Below, in pieces: positions 34,993 to 46,827 of a stretch of 64,000 nt of DNA (position 1 is its first letter; each line of letters begins with the position of its first letter). The notes under the pieces are model-generated. The model searched no databases. It was not told the origin of the DNA and saw only the letters and a program-made list of their open reading frames with translations. Source of the stretch: Dastarcus helophoroides (lineage: Eukaryota; Arthropoda; Insecta; Coleoptera; Bothrideridae). Both the position numbers and the translations under genes were made by a program. Location of the stretch: the NCBI GenBank assembly GCA_028583605.1, contig CM053326.1:30301431-30365430 (forward strand). Reading direction: 5' to 3'.

Positions 34993-37849
34993 CAATCACT
35001 AATACAAATTTTACAACTAGAGTTTGTTACACTATTATCTTTTAAATTCGCCGCTGAAAAACCGACACGTATCTCCGTCTATTGGTCTGTGAGTATGTAC
35101 TTCATCATTAGAATAAATAAAATGTGAATTTATGGAAAAAAAACATAAGACAAATGCTGGACACATGCAAAAAACTACACGTTAAAAGAGTACACTCTAT
35201 CAACATAAAATAAAGACATACTGGGTGATGATTAAGTTTGGAACTCTATTTAACACTTTGGACAAATTTAGTTGCACAAGTTAATATTCACTTTGAAAAT
35301 GCCATCTTCCAAAATAAAAAATTGATGATGACTTAATTGAAATTCAGAAAATAACTTTAAAACAATTACTTCATTTTTTTCGTTTGTCTTTGATAACTCC
35401 TTCTATTGGCCAAATCTTAAATGGTGGTATGCTACCTTAGGTACCAATTTTATTCAGAAAATGACACATTTATTTTAAAACATTTATAAAGAAAGATACG
35501 TCATTATCCGTTTTTAAAATGGCACCCAATCACCTCCACAATTGTTGCCGAGATCACTGAATTTTGGACAACAGCGTCATCATCATTTATTTTTTTTAAT
35601 AGCAACCTAAACTTATTTTCTTATACCTTTTTGTATTGCTGAGATGGGAAATGATGATATAAAAAAGTTTGTACCTTAGATTAACAATTTTATTTTTTCT
35701 AATAGATTTTTCATCCTAATGTCCAGATTTCATTTTTTTTAATTTTGACTATAAAGCCAAAATTTTTGAGACCTATTTCAACAAATATATCGAAATGTTT
35801 AATCAAAATTCTTAGCAAGTTTAAAATCAAAACTTGAGGAAAAGAATGTGAAAATTGTGCAAAAAAAGTCTAAATTTTAAATCAACAGTCGATTTAAAAA
35901 TAATATAAACTTTGAGTTAAACATTTCAACCTATTTCTATATACAATTCAACTTAAAGATAACGTTCTAAGACCAAACTGAAAACTTTGATATTTTCAGT
36001 TTAACTCTAAATTTTGAAATATAAATGAAAGTTTATCTTAAAATCTGTACTTTTTTATTGACTTTAAGACCGAAAATTACAGAAAAACATGTAAAATGGT
36101 TGATTCGGAATGATAAATAAATACGAATTACGAAAAAAAAAAATAATAAAAAATGTTTACTTTTCGAATTGCAGACTTTCAAAATTGTTATAAAAAATAA
36201 TTTAATTAATAATTTCATAACCTCTTTACCGATCGTGTTGAAGTATGAAACCTTTATTTATTTTGATTATTAAGGCTAGAATCTTAGTGACGTCGACGCT
36301 TGTGTTATCCGACACCTTTTGAAATTCGCCACGATAATTATCTATGTATCTTCGAAGTAGTAAATAATAATTATTACCTAAAATATGTATTGATTTACAG
36401 CAATACGTATTACGTTTGGGTTTTATTTTTTTATAACTGATTAAAATGTCGTTAAGGCTGTTGAAAGTGTTTGCAGATGTGTCTTACCACATGAATTTTA
36501 TGGCCCTTCACAGTTTGTTTGAACCCCCTGGTTGGATAAGTAGTACATTTCAGAAATTTGTCATTCCGACAAGTGGTTCTTAGATATTCTGTCATCCCTA
36601 TTTTTTCCAAGTTTAAGAATCATTTTATTGACACAAAATGTGCCTTTTTTCCTTTTTGAAAGGCAACGTTACAATGAATAGACCACAGGGTGCTTGTAAG
36701 TAGTAATTGTCTTAAAAGTGTTATTCCTGGCCTTTTCTTCTTGGGATAAAAGTATTTTGTTTTTAGCTTTCTCTTGATCCTAACATTTATTGCCCCGGTC
36801 ATGTAATTGTTTTTCCTGACAAGAATTTATGGTCTTTGAATTGCATGTCATATTTTTGTTTCTTTGAATGGACTTCTAAATGACCAGCTGCATTCAACCC
36901 AATTTGGTTTCGTGAAAATGAAGTTAATTTTTTCTGATTTCAATGGAATTTCTAATTACTCCCAAAATAAACTTGTTTCAGTTAATAAATCTATTTAGAA
37001 TATTTCGCATTGAAATTAGGATTATTGAAAAAAACATTAGAGGGCAGTTGAATGGCAAATTTATCAATCTTAAAAATTGAGGTTGGTTCTGTGATTTTGT
37101 TTATCATATTCCAGATCACACGTGAATTCGTTTAGATGTGATTTGATTCATATGTTACTTTACTTCAAACTCTTTTAAAGAAAATTACAATTTTTTAACT
37201 AATGCTGAAGTAATGATGTTCGCTTGACACCCTGGATTTAACAATGCTGGACTTTGTTTAAAGTTACTGCACCTATTTCTAATTAAAACTAGAGCTGTAC
37301 TGGTTGTACTGATTGCCATTTTCGCTTTGCATGATCGTTTAATTTTTCGGCTATTATGGGAATAAATAAAATTAATTCCCTTTTTTTGCCGAAAGCTCTA
37401 AAACCTTTAATACAGTTAATTAGTTGTCTTAGACCGGGTTGTGTGGTTCTTGTGAATTAAAAAATGTTTAGGACATTAAAAACAAAAATGGGAAGCGATG
37501 AGGGCTTTAAATTAGCAACAGATATGGTATTTAATTATCTCGAACCGTTAAATAATGACAGAGTGAGTCCGATTGAATTAGTAAATTTCAATTTATGTCA
37601 GTTAAAATTTTATCAGATGTTCAAATAAAAAAGTCATCAAGTGTGCTCTAAGTTTCTTTGAAGAGAACGTAATGAACCCGGCATTCTATTCCTTATTGAT
37701 TATTTGGGTTGATCCGTCAAGGGTCATTTTGACGTCTTATTTATCCAGAGAGGTTAAAATTTTCTAACCTAAAGAAAATCGTCTAGAAATCTATTTTACT
37801 CTTATTTTTACTCTTCTGTACAAAATTATGCGCTTATGCTTTCTAAATA
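34993..37849. other. Intergenic stretch, no gene seen
   Basis: The text CATACTGGGTGATGATTAAG at 35218 resembles the outer end of a mariner-type element, but no matching right end was found. The region 36.5-36.9 kb is slightly more balanced, with a lysine-rich 60-codon minus-strand frame that I do not recognise. The rest is AT-rich. Confidence 0.45.
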
Positions 37850-39194
37850 ATTATAAACACAAATTTTGGGCTTTTCCAAAATTTAATAATTTCTTCCACA
37901 ATTTCCAATTTTTAAAATTTTTACATTAAACTTGCAATTCTTGTGTTTTTTCTTAAAACTTCGGATTTCAAACGGATTCAAAATTTGAACATCAGTCTTG
38001 CAAGTCTAACCCAAGATATTGCATTAAAAAAATAAATATAGAGTATTTTCTTGAAATTTTGACTTTTTCACAAAATTCCTCAACCTTTCAAAATGTCATT
38101 TATTTTTCTTAAACTGTCAATAAATATTTACGTTTTGTTTCAAATTTTCGTGTTAAATAATATATTCTAAATAGTTCTAAAGATTTTGATTTATTCTCGA
38201 AATTGTGACCTAAGCCTAAAAAATTCTTAAAATTAAACTCGAAAACTCAAGAATTTTTATCGGAATTTTGTAATTTCAACTTTTTTTCGAAATTTAAGAT
38301 CCCCTTTTTGATTAAATCATGAGTGGTGGGTTCCTCAAATTTTAAAATCCCAAAATTCAAACTTTACTTTCTACTCTTATTTCCAACACCAATAAAGGTT
38401 TCAACCAGTGTTAAAGCTTTAATTTTTTATTTTGAAAGTTTTAAATTTAATCTAGACTTTTTTTTTAAGAACACAAGTCATTTATTTAAAATCTTGACTT
38501 TAAATGAAATATTTTAATTTTTTTCAAATGATTTTGATTTACTTGCAAAATTTTATCTTTAACCTCAAAATGTTGACATATGTTTTGAAATTTTAGAACA
38601 TTATGAATTTTTTGAAATCCTGGAATATTTTCCTAAAATTGTCTATTTTTTTTCCTGTTTTTCTCGCAACTTTTCTAAATTCAAAATTTTGGCCTTATTT
38701 AGCTATTTTTTTTTTATTTTTGACGTTAATATCAAAGTATTCGACTTGAGATTTCGAGTGAAAACTTGAATATTCAAATATTTTTCTTTCGACTTTTTTT
38801 TATTTTTAAGGTTATTTCTGCAACATTTATCTTTTCTAAATTTACAATTTCCATTAGCCAAGCTTCTTCTAAAAGATTATTTTTTAAATTGAAATATACT
38901 CGTATAACCAAATAGACTACGAAATAATTTAAATTAAAATAATATTAAGACATCTCTGCTCATGGCCCTTGAAAGAAATATTTTAGTACAAAGCGAAAAC
39001 AATAAAATATTAAAATATATTTAATCTACAAGCAAAAATTTGTCAACTTTATTGTAAAAGTAATTTACATTTATTTGAGCCCTAAGAATTATAAGTGCAG
39101 ATATTTTACCACATTCGTTTACTGAGTACTTCAAGGTTTTCAAGTCAGTACGTGAATTGGATTTAGGGTAAGAGTTTACAGCATAATAATGGAA

Positions 39195-39425
39195 TTATAA
39201 CCCCTCAGTTAAGGGCCACTGACTTGGGTAGCTCGTGTAAACTTCAGAACCTTTAAGTTTGCGCATCCTTACATGCTCACGATACCGCCTATTGTGTTCA
39301 GTTTTTGTTAGCGGTGTTTTCGTACTTAACTCACTAGATTTTCTATTTTCAATCTCTCGTAAACGTTTTTTACGCTCTCGATATGTCTGACACTTTTCGC
39401 TATTTTTCATACTCTTAATATCCAT
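39195..39425 (-). CDS. Small basic protein with two YRE repeats, transposon-associated (possible)
   Basis: The frame encodes 76 residues from an ATG in good context (TCAACTATGG). A longer in-frame ATG lies at 39455. The protein has two similar basic motifs, SEKCQTYRERKKR (about residues 8-20) and TEHNRRYREHVRMRK (about 43-57), joined by a serine/threonine-rich linker. Paired 'N/T-A/S-E-x-x-R-x-YRE-R-x-K' motifs are familiar from short basic proteins annotated around transposable elements in insect genomes, and they look suited to bind nucleic acid. The upstream 150 bases form a CG-rich patch, as an insect promoter might. A possible splice donor (AAAGGT) follows the second motif, so the remaining 19 residues may be intron. 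It may equally be a decayed exon. I infer DNA binding from charge only. Confidence 0.45.
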   Translation of the reverse strand: MDIKSMKNSEKCQTYRERKKRLREIENRKSSELSTKTPLTKTEHNRRYREHVRMRKLKGSEVYTSYPSQWPLTEGL

Positions 39426-39455
39426 AGTTGATAGCCTTATCCAATGAAACGTCAC

Positions 39456-39615
39456 TGGATTAAACGAATATGGTGCACTGCGGTGAACTGTAAACTTAAC
39501 ATTCTCCCATAGTTTACACGCTGGCCTCTCGACGCCGAGAGCGCTCGACTGGCGAGTATGTCAGAGCGAGCGACACCGTGTTCTCTCAAGCTTGAACGAA
39601 CCCCATATCTCAACA
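39456..39615 (-). promoter_or_regulatory. CG-rich upstream region of the small basic frame
   Basis: This patch of about 150 bases is markedly GC-rich for the area (CTCGACGCCGAGAGCGCTCG on the plus strand) and has repeated GAGCG words. It directly precedes the minus-strand frame. No TATA box is evident. A promoter is plausible from position and composition only. Confidence 0.35.
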
Positions 39616-40040
39616 TAAACATTTCCAATGTTAAAAGGTAAATTAAATTCTTTGCCCAAACATATATGTTTGAGTTTTTTCTCTGCATTTCTAATATACC
39701 CAAAATTTTAAACAAATCATCAAAAAGGTAAAATTTTAAAAAATGTTTAATTTGAAATTGGAGATTTATTTAAAAAAGTAAAAATTTGGAAGTTAAAAAT
39801 CTGAAACTGAAAATTTCAAATTTAAAACCTCTTTTAAAAAACAATTCGAAACATTTAGAAATTTTTAGAAAAAAAATCTGTCCAATTTCAAATTCAAAAT
39901 TTTGAAAAGTACGTTCAAAAATTGAGTTAATATTTAATATTTTGGGCAAAAAGTCAAAAGGCGAAATTTTAAGACTAAAATTGTGATTTAAATAATTTGA
40001 AGAGAAAAATTGACGATTTTGGAAAATTCCACCAAGCAAG

Positions 40041-40643
40041 GGTTAAAAATATCAATTACGTATTTTTGAAAATTTAAATTTTTTTTGGCTAATTAAATTT
40101 TTTCACAAATTTTCTAGTCTTCGACTCTTTGCAAAGCAGGATTCATTTTGAAATGTAACCTTTTTATAAAGTTGACACTTTAGCAATGTCGAAGAAAATA
40201 TTTCTTGTCATACCATCTTTTTGTTCAATTTTTACAATTTTGTATGCCTAGACATTGACATTTTTCCGTGATTACTTGATGAGAACTCTATTAATGAGTT
40301 CCAAGTTAATGGGATGGTTTTTAGGCAAGTTAATTGCTTTTTTAATTTCTTGTTACATGGAACATTATTAACATTTTATGTTATCTATTGAGAGGTAGAC
40401 GGACTCTTAAAAATTGTAAAGAAAATAATATCATACTATTTAAAAAACAAAACTGGTTGCCATAGTAGCAAAGTTGTTTATGGCAAGTATTAAAAAATAA
40501 GTTCAAAAACTTTTGCTAAGATATTTTTTTTCAATAAAGGTATTTTAAAAAATATAGGTAAGCATCTTTTCATACTTTTTACTCACCCTGTAAAAGGTAA
40601 ATCAAAATTTTAAGTTTTCACTTTTGTCGGTAGTACTCATAAC
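40041..40643. other. Intergenic stretch before the hAT element
   Basis: No gene is seen. It ends at the target duplication TGTCCAGT (40644-40651). Confidence 0.5.
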
Positions 40644-40651
40644 TGTCCAGT

Positions 40652-43536
40652 CAGGGCCGTGCCGTGCTAAGATGCAAAGAGGCAACTGCATCAGGCGGCA
40701 CCTTAAAGAGGAGGCATAAGCAGGTAAATCAACATTTAATTTGAGCTATTCAATAATTAAAAATGTTTACACATCGCTTTTCCATATCGGTCTATGTAAA
40801 GGGTGGGCAAATGCGGCTCTGATCGTTGCACTTCGTTGAGTTGAGTGCTGCTTCGGTTGAAATTTTTATGCTATTTTATTAATTTAGAACTTTTTTTATA
40901 ACTCCTGAAACTCATAAAAAAGAAAAAAAAAACTAAAAAAAAGTTTGATAGTTTTTTCATAAATGTCGAGTTTTTTCTCGAAATTTTCATTTTATTTTCT
41001 CAAAATTCTGCGTCAACATTTTAAAACTCTTTCGAGACTAACCTAGAAATTTAAAAAAAAGATCGAAATCTGAAAAATGTCTTTAAAATTGCTGAGATCA
41101 AAGATGGACAAAGTTAAAAAAAATATTAGAAATTTAGAGCAAAAGTCAAGATCCTGAAAATACAACATTCCTATAAAGTCGAAACTTTAAAAAACCATCG
41201 AAAATTTGAAAAATGGTTGGAATCTTTGATAAAAGTCAGAACTGTGAAAAAGAACAAAATATTCATAATCGACATTGCAAAAACTTACCGAGAAAATAAT
41301 TTCACAATTTGTAGAGAAATATGACATACATTTTGAAAAAATCGAAATTTTCAGCAAACATTCTAAAAAATTAAATTTTAAATAATTCAAAATTTTAAAA
41401 ATAAAAAAATTCTACAAAAAATAAATGTTTAGTAAGGTTAAAAGCTCTTAAAAAAGTAAAATTATTCAGTAATCAAAATCTTCAAGTAAAGCAATGAGAG
41501 AATAAATCAAATGTTTGAATATCGTTCGAAATTTCAAAATTACTGAAAAATTATTAAGAAAGATCGTGACATTTTTTAAAGTTGAGATTTTACGGTAAAA
41601 TAAAAAATCCCAAGAGAGACGAAATTTCCTTAAAAAGTAAATTAGGTAAATAAATATTCTGAAATAAATTTCAAATATTCAAAAAACTGAAATTTCAACA
41701 AAGGTCAAAATTTAAAAATATTCGAACCTTATATTCGAACTTTAAAAAAAATTGAAATTAAACAAAAAATAAACATCTTTATTAAATTGTTTTAAAAAGA
41801 AGAATTTTTTGAAAACTCAAAATTTTGGAAAAAGTTTAAAGAGATCTTAAATAAAAGATTTAAAAAAAAACACAAAAAAAGAAGTAGAAATTTTTAATAA
41901 AATCGAAATTTCCAAAAGTAAAGTTTTTCAAAAATTAAAATTTTCGAAAGTTAAAATTTATGATCAAAATTTTTAAAATAATCAAAAATTTGAGAGAACG
42001 TCGTATTTATAAAAGCGAACTGAAACTAAAATTTTAAATTTTTAATAGAAGTGTCCACATTTTCAAAAAATCAAAATTTTCAAGTCTGTTCAAAAAAAAT
42101 TGAATTTCAAAAACATCGAATCAAAAGTCGAAATATTTAAAAAGGCACAATTTTGAAATTTGAAATCTCGAAAAGAGTCGATATTTCGAAAAAATCGAAA
42201 AATTTTAAATAAATAGCAATATTAAAAAAAAGTAGACATTTTGAAAAAAATTGGATCATCAAAAAAATTAAAAAAATTAAAAAAGTCGAAATTTTCAGAA
42301 AAGTCAAACCTTTGAATGCAAGTCAATATTCTACAAAAGCGGGATTTTGCAAAAAAATTCTTTCAAATAAGGTGGAAATCGAAAAAAAAGATCGGAATTT
42401 TTTAAAAAGTGAATATTTTGAAAAATCGCAATTTTTAAAGGTCAAAATTTTGAAAAAAATAAAATGTTGAAAAAGGCAAAATTTTCAAAAAAAAGTCAAA
42501 ACTTTTAAAAGGTCAAAAATTTGAGTCGATATTTTTAAAATACTGAGATTTTCAAAAAAGCAGAATTTTTTAAAGAAAGGCGAGTGGAAGCAACCAAAGA
42601 TTCTGTTTTTTTTTTTAGACTGAAGTTTTAGAAAAGTCGCAAGTTCATAATTTTCAACAATAAAAATTTATAATATTTAAAAAAGTATAAATTTCGAGGA
42701 AAGGTCGAAATTCTGAAAAAAAATTCCGATTAAAAAAAATAGAAATTTTTAAACAGACTAAAATTGTCGACTACAAAATCATACATTTCAAAAAGAGTGG
42801 AATTTGATGATTTGAGAAAAGGAGCGGGATGTTTTGATTTTGATCGAATTTTAATGACAAGCGATGCTAATAATACATAAATAAAAAATCCCAACATTTC
42901 AGAAATGATTTCGAAATTAAAATACGAATAACAAAAGACTGTTTATAAAATTTCCGCAAAAAGTCTATATGTTGCTATTAAGACCAAAATTTTAGATAAA
43001 CATGTAAAAACTGTGTTAACTTTCATTTCAAGGAAAAGTTTAAATTTTGATTAAAAAACTCCTTAATTTTTGAGAATGACAGAATTAAATTAAAAAGTAT
43101 TTCATGATTTATTTTTGAAAAAATTTTACGCTTTCACTTTTTATTATTTCCGTAATTTTGGGAATAAAATTGTTTAAAACAAATCTAAATTTAAAAACTA
43201 TTGTCGAATCTTCAAGAAAACGTCAAAATTTCAAATTCAAAGCCAAAATTTGAGCAAAAAAGTTAAAATTGAAATTACCCCAAAACGATTATATTTTCGA
43301 CATATACTTCGATATTTTGGGTTTTACGATATTACAAAAATGAAGTATTTTAATCGAAATTTTGAAATAATTGCTACATATATGTTTACAGTTCTGCTTT
43401 AGGCTTACACTTAACTTTTCATTGATCATTCAACTCATAATCGAAGGTTGTTTTGTTTGTTTTAAATTAAAGAAAAAATATGGGGCGACATTTCGAAGAG
43501 TTGCATCATACTGAAAAAATTTACTGCACGGCCCTG
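40652..43536. mobile_element. Non-autonomous hAT-type transposon (CAGGGCCGTGC ends), copy 1
   Basis: The left end CAGGGCCGTGCCGTGC and the right end GCACGGCCCTG form an 11-bp perfect terminal inverted repeat. The element is flanked by TGTCCAGT on both sides (40644-40651 and 43537-43544), a perfect 8-bp target duplication as made by hAT transposases. The element is 2,885 bp. The first 120 bases are GC-richer (GCAAAGAGGCAACTGCATC). The interior is AT filler, briefly T-rich near 40.96-41.03 kb and A-rich from there to about 43.3 kb. There is no transposase frame. A second copy of 3.8 kb is at 59375, and a fragment at 53756. Confidence 0.95.
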
Positions 43537-43544
43537 TGTCCAGT

Positions 43545-44100
43545 TTTATTTATGGTATTACTAATTAAGTAATTATTTTCGTATTGTCTGCAATAATGTT
43601 CAAGAAAATTTTACAAACCACTAATCCCAAACAATATACTTTGACAAAGTATCAGAAAGAATTGAAAATATGATATCCTGTACCTTATAAACCAAGTAAT
43701 CTTACACGAAAACAATATAAAATATTTAAGTAGACATATCTCAGATTTATTCGTTCCACTGAAAATACTCTTATGATTCCTATAGCACCAAGTGTACAAA
43801 ATAATACTAAACCGGCGCATCCACCAACATTTCTTCAACTTTTTTATATAATTATTGTTTTGTTGATGTATTATTTTCAGTTTAAGAAGCATTAGATAAA
43901 CAAAATATTGCATTACAATCTATCACTATACAAATTTAAATAGTCTGCAATTCGTTACCAACTTTTTTTTTCAATAATACTGTCAAAACTTCTTTCGTGA
44001 TTAACTGGTCTCAAAATTCAACCAATGCAGAGGATGCTAAACATTTTTCTCTTCATTACTCAATCGAAGACAGAGTAAAAGTGATGGTAGAAACTTATTA
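43545..44100. other. Intergenic stretch containing a shared 15-mer
   Basis: This AT-rich sequence has no recognised gene apart from the GC-rich 15-mer at 43812. A 100-codon minus-strand frame (43611-43913) overlaps it but has no motif support. Confidence 0.5.
43812..43826 (+). other. Shared GC-rich 15-mer, copy 2
   Basis: CCGGCGCATCCACCA is embedded in AT-rich sequence here (preceded by AATACTAAA, followed by ACATTTCTTC), which makes it stand out. Copy 1 is at 16767 in the same orientation and copy 3 at 49166 inverted. Confidence 0.85.
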
Positions 44101-44640
44101 AAAGGATTACTTTTTTTAAATCGTAAATTCTAAATGGTTTATTTGAAAGGCTAACCGATTAGTTTTAATCAGACTTATGCCCTCGCCAAAAGCAAAAGCC
44201 CGATGCAATATACGCTTGCACGGGATAAATGAACGAATAGGCAATAAATAATTAAAGGGAGAGTCAGTTTGGGCCCTGGATACCTGCCCCGGTGTCGTGG
44301 CTAACAAATGGGACAGCGCAAGCCGATTATAGAGGCCGACCGATAGATAAATGGTCGATAGCTCAGCCGGATCCGTTAAATTACATCGCGACCTGATGTT
44401 AAATTAAAAGAGAGTTAGTCTTCGGCACCGCGCGCGATTGCTTTTCTTATTACCTTTTTCTCTTCGACTTTGAGTTATTGTGCTGCGCCCTATCTTTCAT
44501 TTTCTTCCGCCTTGACGTAATCGCTGTCGTTTAAAACGCGAATTGATTGAGGCACACACGTCAAATTAAATAACAGACGAAGTTTAACAGTTAGTCGACG
44601 GAAATGACTGCTTGTGCACGAATATCAACAAACTTGATAA
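44101..44640. promoter_or_regulatory. Unique GC-richer island 3, candidate regulatory DNA
   Basis: This is a non-repetitive, CG-containing patch within AT-rich flanks. It has CTCAGCCGGATCCG, GGCACCGCGCGCGATTGC and ATTAAA/TTAAAT words. A 63-codon minus-strand frame is not convincing. Like islands 1, 2 and 4, it is a candidate conserved noncoding region on composition only. Confidence 0.42.
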
Positions 44641-45258
44641 AGCTTTAGAATAATTTGAAAAAGGTGGATTAAACTACTTACTAAAACAAAAATATGTGGT
44701 TACTTACTTTGCCTTCAGAAAAAAATTACTTTGTGTACCTAACATGTCCAAAATATTTAAATTTACTCCTTAAAAGTGTATATATAAAACTATGTAGGGT
44801 GGTTTCTCTGTCATTTATTTCATTAATTTGAACCAGATATCCGCAGGCATAAGATAATGAAAGCAAAAGTGTTACTCAACCTTTTAAAAGCAGAGTAAAT
44901 CAACCCATAAATTTCCCTAACAGGGCGCCCCTGATTGACGACAGGCTCTCTTAATATACATAATTTTCAATTTCACAGGTTAACAAAATGTTTATCTTGT
45001 TACAACCACCAAGTGCTGCATATGGCGATCTTAAATGTCGCTAATGGACAATAAATTCTATTATTTCCCTTATCAATATTTGTATTTTAATGTACTTGAA
45101 ATTAATATAAAAATAATTGCATCTATTTTAAATTTTGTTTCTTTAATTGACCAATAAAACAGAAATAACAAAACATAAGTAATGTAAGCAGTGTTCGGAG
45201 ATAATTAACAACGAATGGATGCAGAATTAATGTTCAGTGTTTAAACAACCATTTACTT
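44641..45258. other. Intergenic stretch
   Basis: AT-rich, no gene seen. Confidence 0.5.
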
Positions 45259-46827
45259 TAGTTACCCTCAATAAAATTTAACAAATTTAGTCTCTATAGA
45301 AAGAGTGTTATTTACTCTATCGAGGGCACTTTGATATGTTTTTATTTTAAATTTATTTTCGCTGCTGCAGCGCGTTATATAAAATGGTAACATATTTCGC
45401 CGTTTTTCTAAAAAAAACTTAAATAGAATGATATGTCAATTTCGATATCTTAAAATAGAAAAAAGAAAACCATAGATATCAGTGAAAACCCCAACACGAT
45501 ATCTTTTGTCTAACCGAAGATATTGGCAAATAAAATTTCAGTAACGTAAAGGCTAAATGACGTTGTTTACCAGTTAGAATACGAAATCAGAGGATGTTTA
45601 GAATTTGCCTTACATAATATAAGTAATAATATACTACATATAGGTAATTAACATACCTTCAATGATCTAATAGTAATAACAGTGAATTATGTAAAAAATT
45701 AACCGAAGAAACAAATTAATGTTTAAAAATGTGAGAAAAAAAGATCATACATTACATTAAAAATGTTAAATTAACATCGTCTATTGATTCGAGACCTAGA
45801 TGTTCAAACTGTCCATCATTTTCATGCAGTGAATCCTCTGACGAATGAACAACACTGCAATTTCAACTTCTGCCATTGACCATTCTACCCTTCTAAATAG
45901 TGTTTCTTATTCTTTCGATCATGTCGTTTCTTTTGTAGGCTTGTTGGCAAAAACAAGGTTTTTTATTCGTCTGACAAATAAAATTCAAGGCAAGTCAGAT
46001 CTGGGAACCTGGAAGGCCAAGAAAACTGACTTCCACTTCGTATCCACCTGTCACGTGTGCCTGGCTTTGAACGATGGTTCAGCATATCCCCAAGTCATTA
46101 GCTATTGTTCTAGTACTTAAATAAGGATTAAAGTCCACATGCTCTAAACCATTTATGATATTTTGCTCGATGCGACCTCAATTTACCTTCTAAACACAGG
46201 GACATGCACATTTCCTGTGGTGCGTATACAATGTATCAGTCGGAGAAAAACTCTTTCACTTTGATTACATTTTTCGGGATACTGCACGAGTAGATTTAGC
46301 AGCATCAGTTGCATTTTCATGCATTCGAAGTAAATGGTTAACATGTCAAATGCTCTTCATTTGTACAAATCTTTTTAATTTGATAAAGGAATATAAAAGC
46401 GGAAATACCAATTCAGTTAGAAGAGCAGGTAGTAAACACAATAGCAACCTTAAAGACTTGCATTTTTCTATTTCATTTTCGCAGTTAACTTTTGTCAAGG
46501 ACCACTTTACCAATTTTGTAGGCAAACTATGTGATAATTCATAACTTAAAATTTGTTTGCCAATATCTTTGGTTAGACATATGATATCAAGTTGCAGTTT
46601 TCACTTCTATTTAGGGCCCTTAATTCACTATTTTAAAAAATTAAAATTTAAATATCATTCTATTTAATTTTTTTTTAGAAAAACAGCAAAGTTTGTTATC
46701 ATTTTATATAACGCGCTATAGCAGCGACAATAATTTTAAAATAAAAGCATATGAAAGTGCCGCCGATAGACTAAATAACACTCTTTCTAAAGAGACTAAA
46801 TTTGTTAAATTTCATTAGGACTAACTG
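45259..46827 (-). mobile_element. IS630/Tc1-mariner-type element with long inverted ends
   Basis: About 190 bases at the left (45259-45450) match the inverted right end (46640-46827). Shared words include AACAAATTTAGTCTCT, GAAAGAGTGTTATTTA and GCGCGTTATATAAAATG. The outermost bases are TAGTTACCC and CAGTTAGTCC read inward, with the latter closer to the usual mariner start. No clean TA duplication is left. Between the ends, remnants of a transposase are read on the minus strand (see the next entry). The element is about 1.57 kb and internally deleted, so it is not autonomous. Confidence 0.85.
45796..46360 (-). pseudogene. Internally deleted transposase (N-terminal HTH and DDE C-terminal blocks)
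   Basis: Minus-strand blocks appear in the order expected for the insect transposase family that has an N-terminal helix-turn-helix (DUF4817 type) and an IS630-like DDE domain. Near 46.25 kb is YPEKCNQSERVFLRLIHCIR followed by TTGNVH, the first helix-turn-helix. Near 46.12 kb is a match to 'NIINGLE...NPYLSTRTIANDLG', the second. Then, after an abrupt loss of the whole catalytic centre, RWIRSGSQFSWPSRFPDL occurs near 46.03 kb. DMIERIRNTI and RRVEWSMAEVEIAVLFIRQR follow, and the frame ends in a TAG at 45796. Frameshifts and stops occur throughout. The first two catalytic acidic residues are gone. The family assignment is from motif memory. Confidence 0.85.

Larger units (their letters stand above)
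37850..40040. repeat. AT filler block around a small open frame
   Basis: From 37.86 to 38.86 kb the plus strand is T-rich filler (GAAATTTTGACTTTTTC and similar). From 39.72 to 40.03 kb it is A-rich filler. Between them lie a less biased segment and the small basic open frame. The T-to-A change matches that of the filler-carrying hAT elements, so the whole may be a transposon whose ends I failed to find. Confidence 0.5.

Noticed and set aside
45845..46120. 91-codon plus-strand frame
   Set aside because: It is antisense to the clear C-terminal transposase motifs of the mariner-type element.
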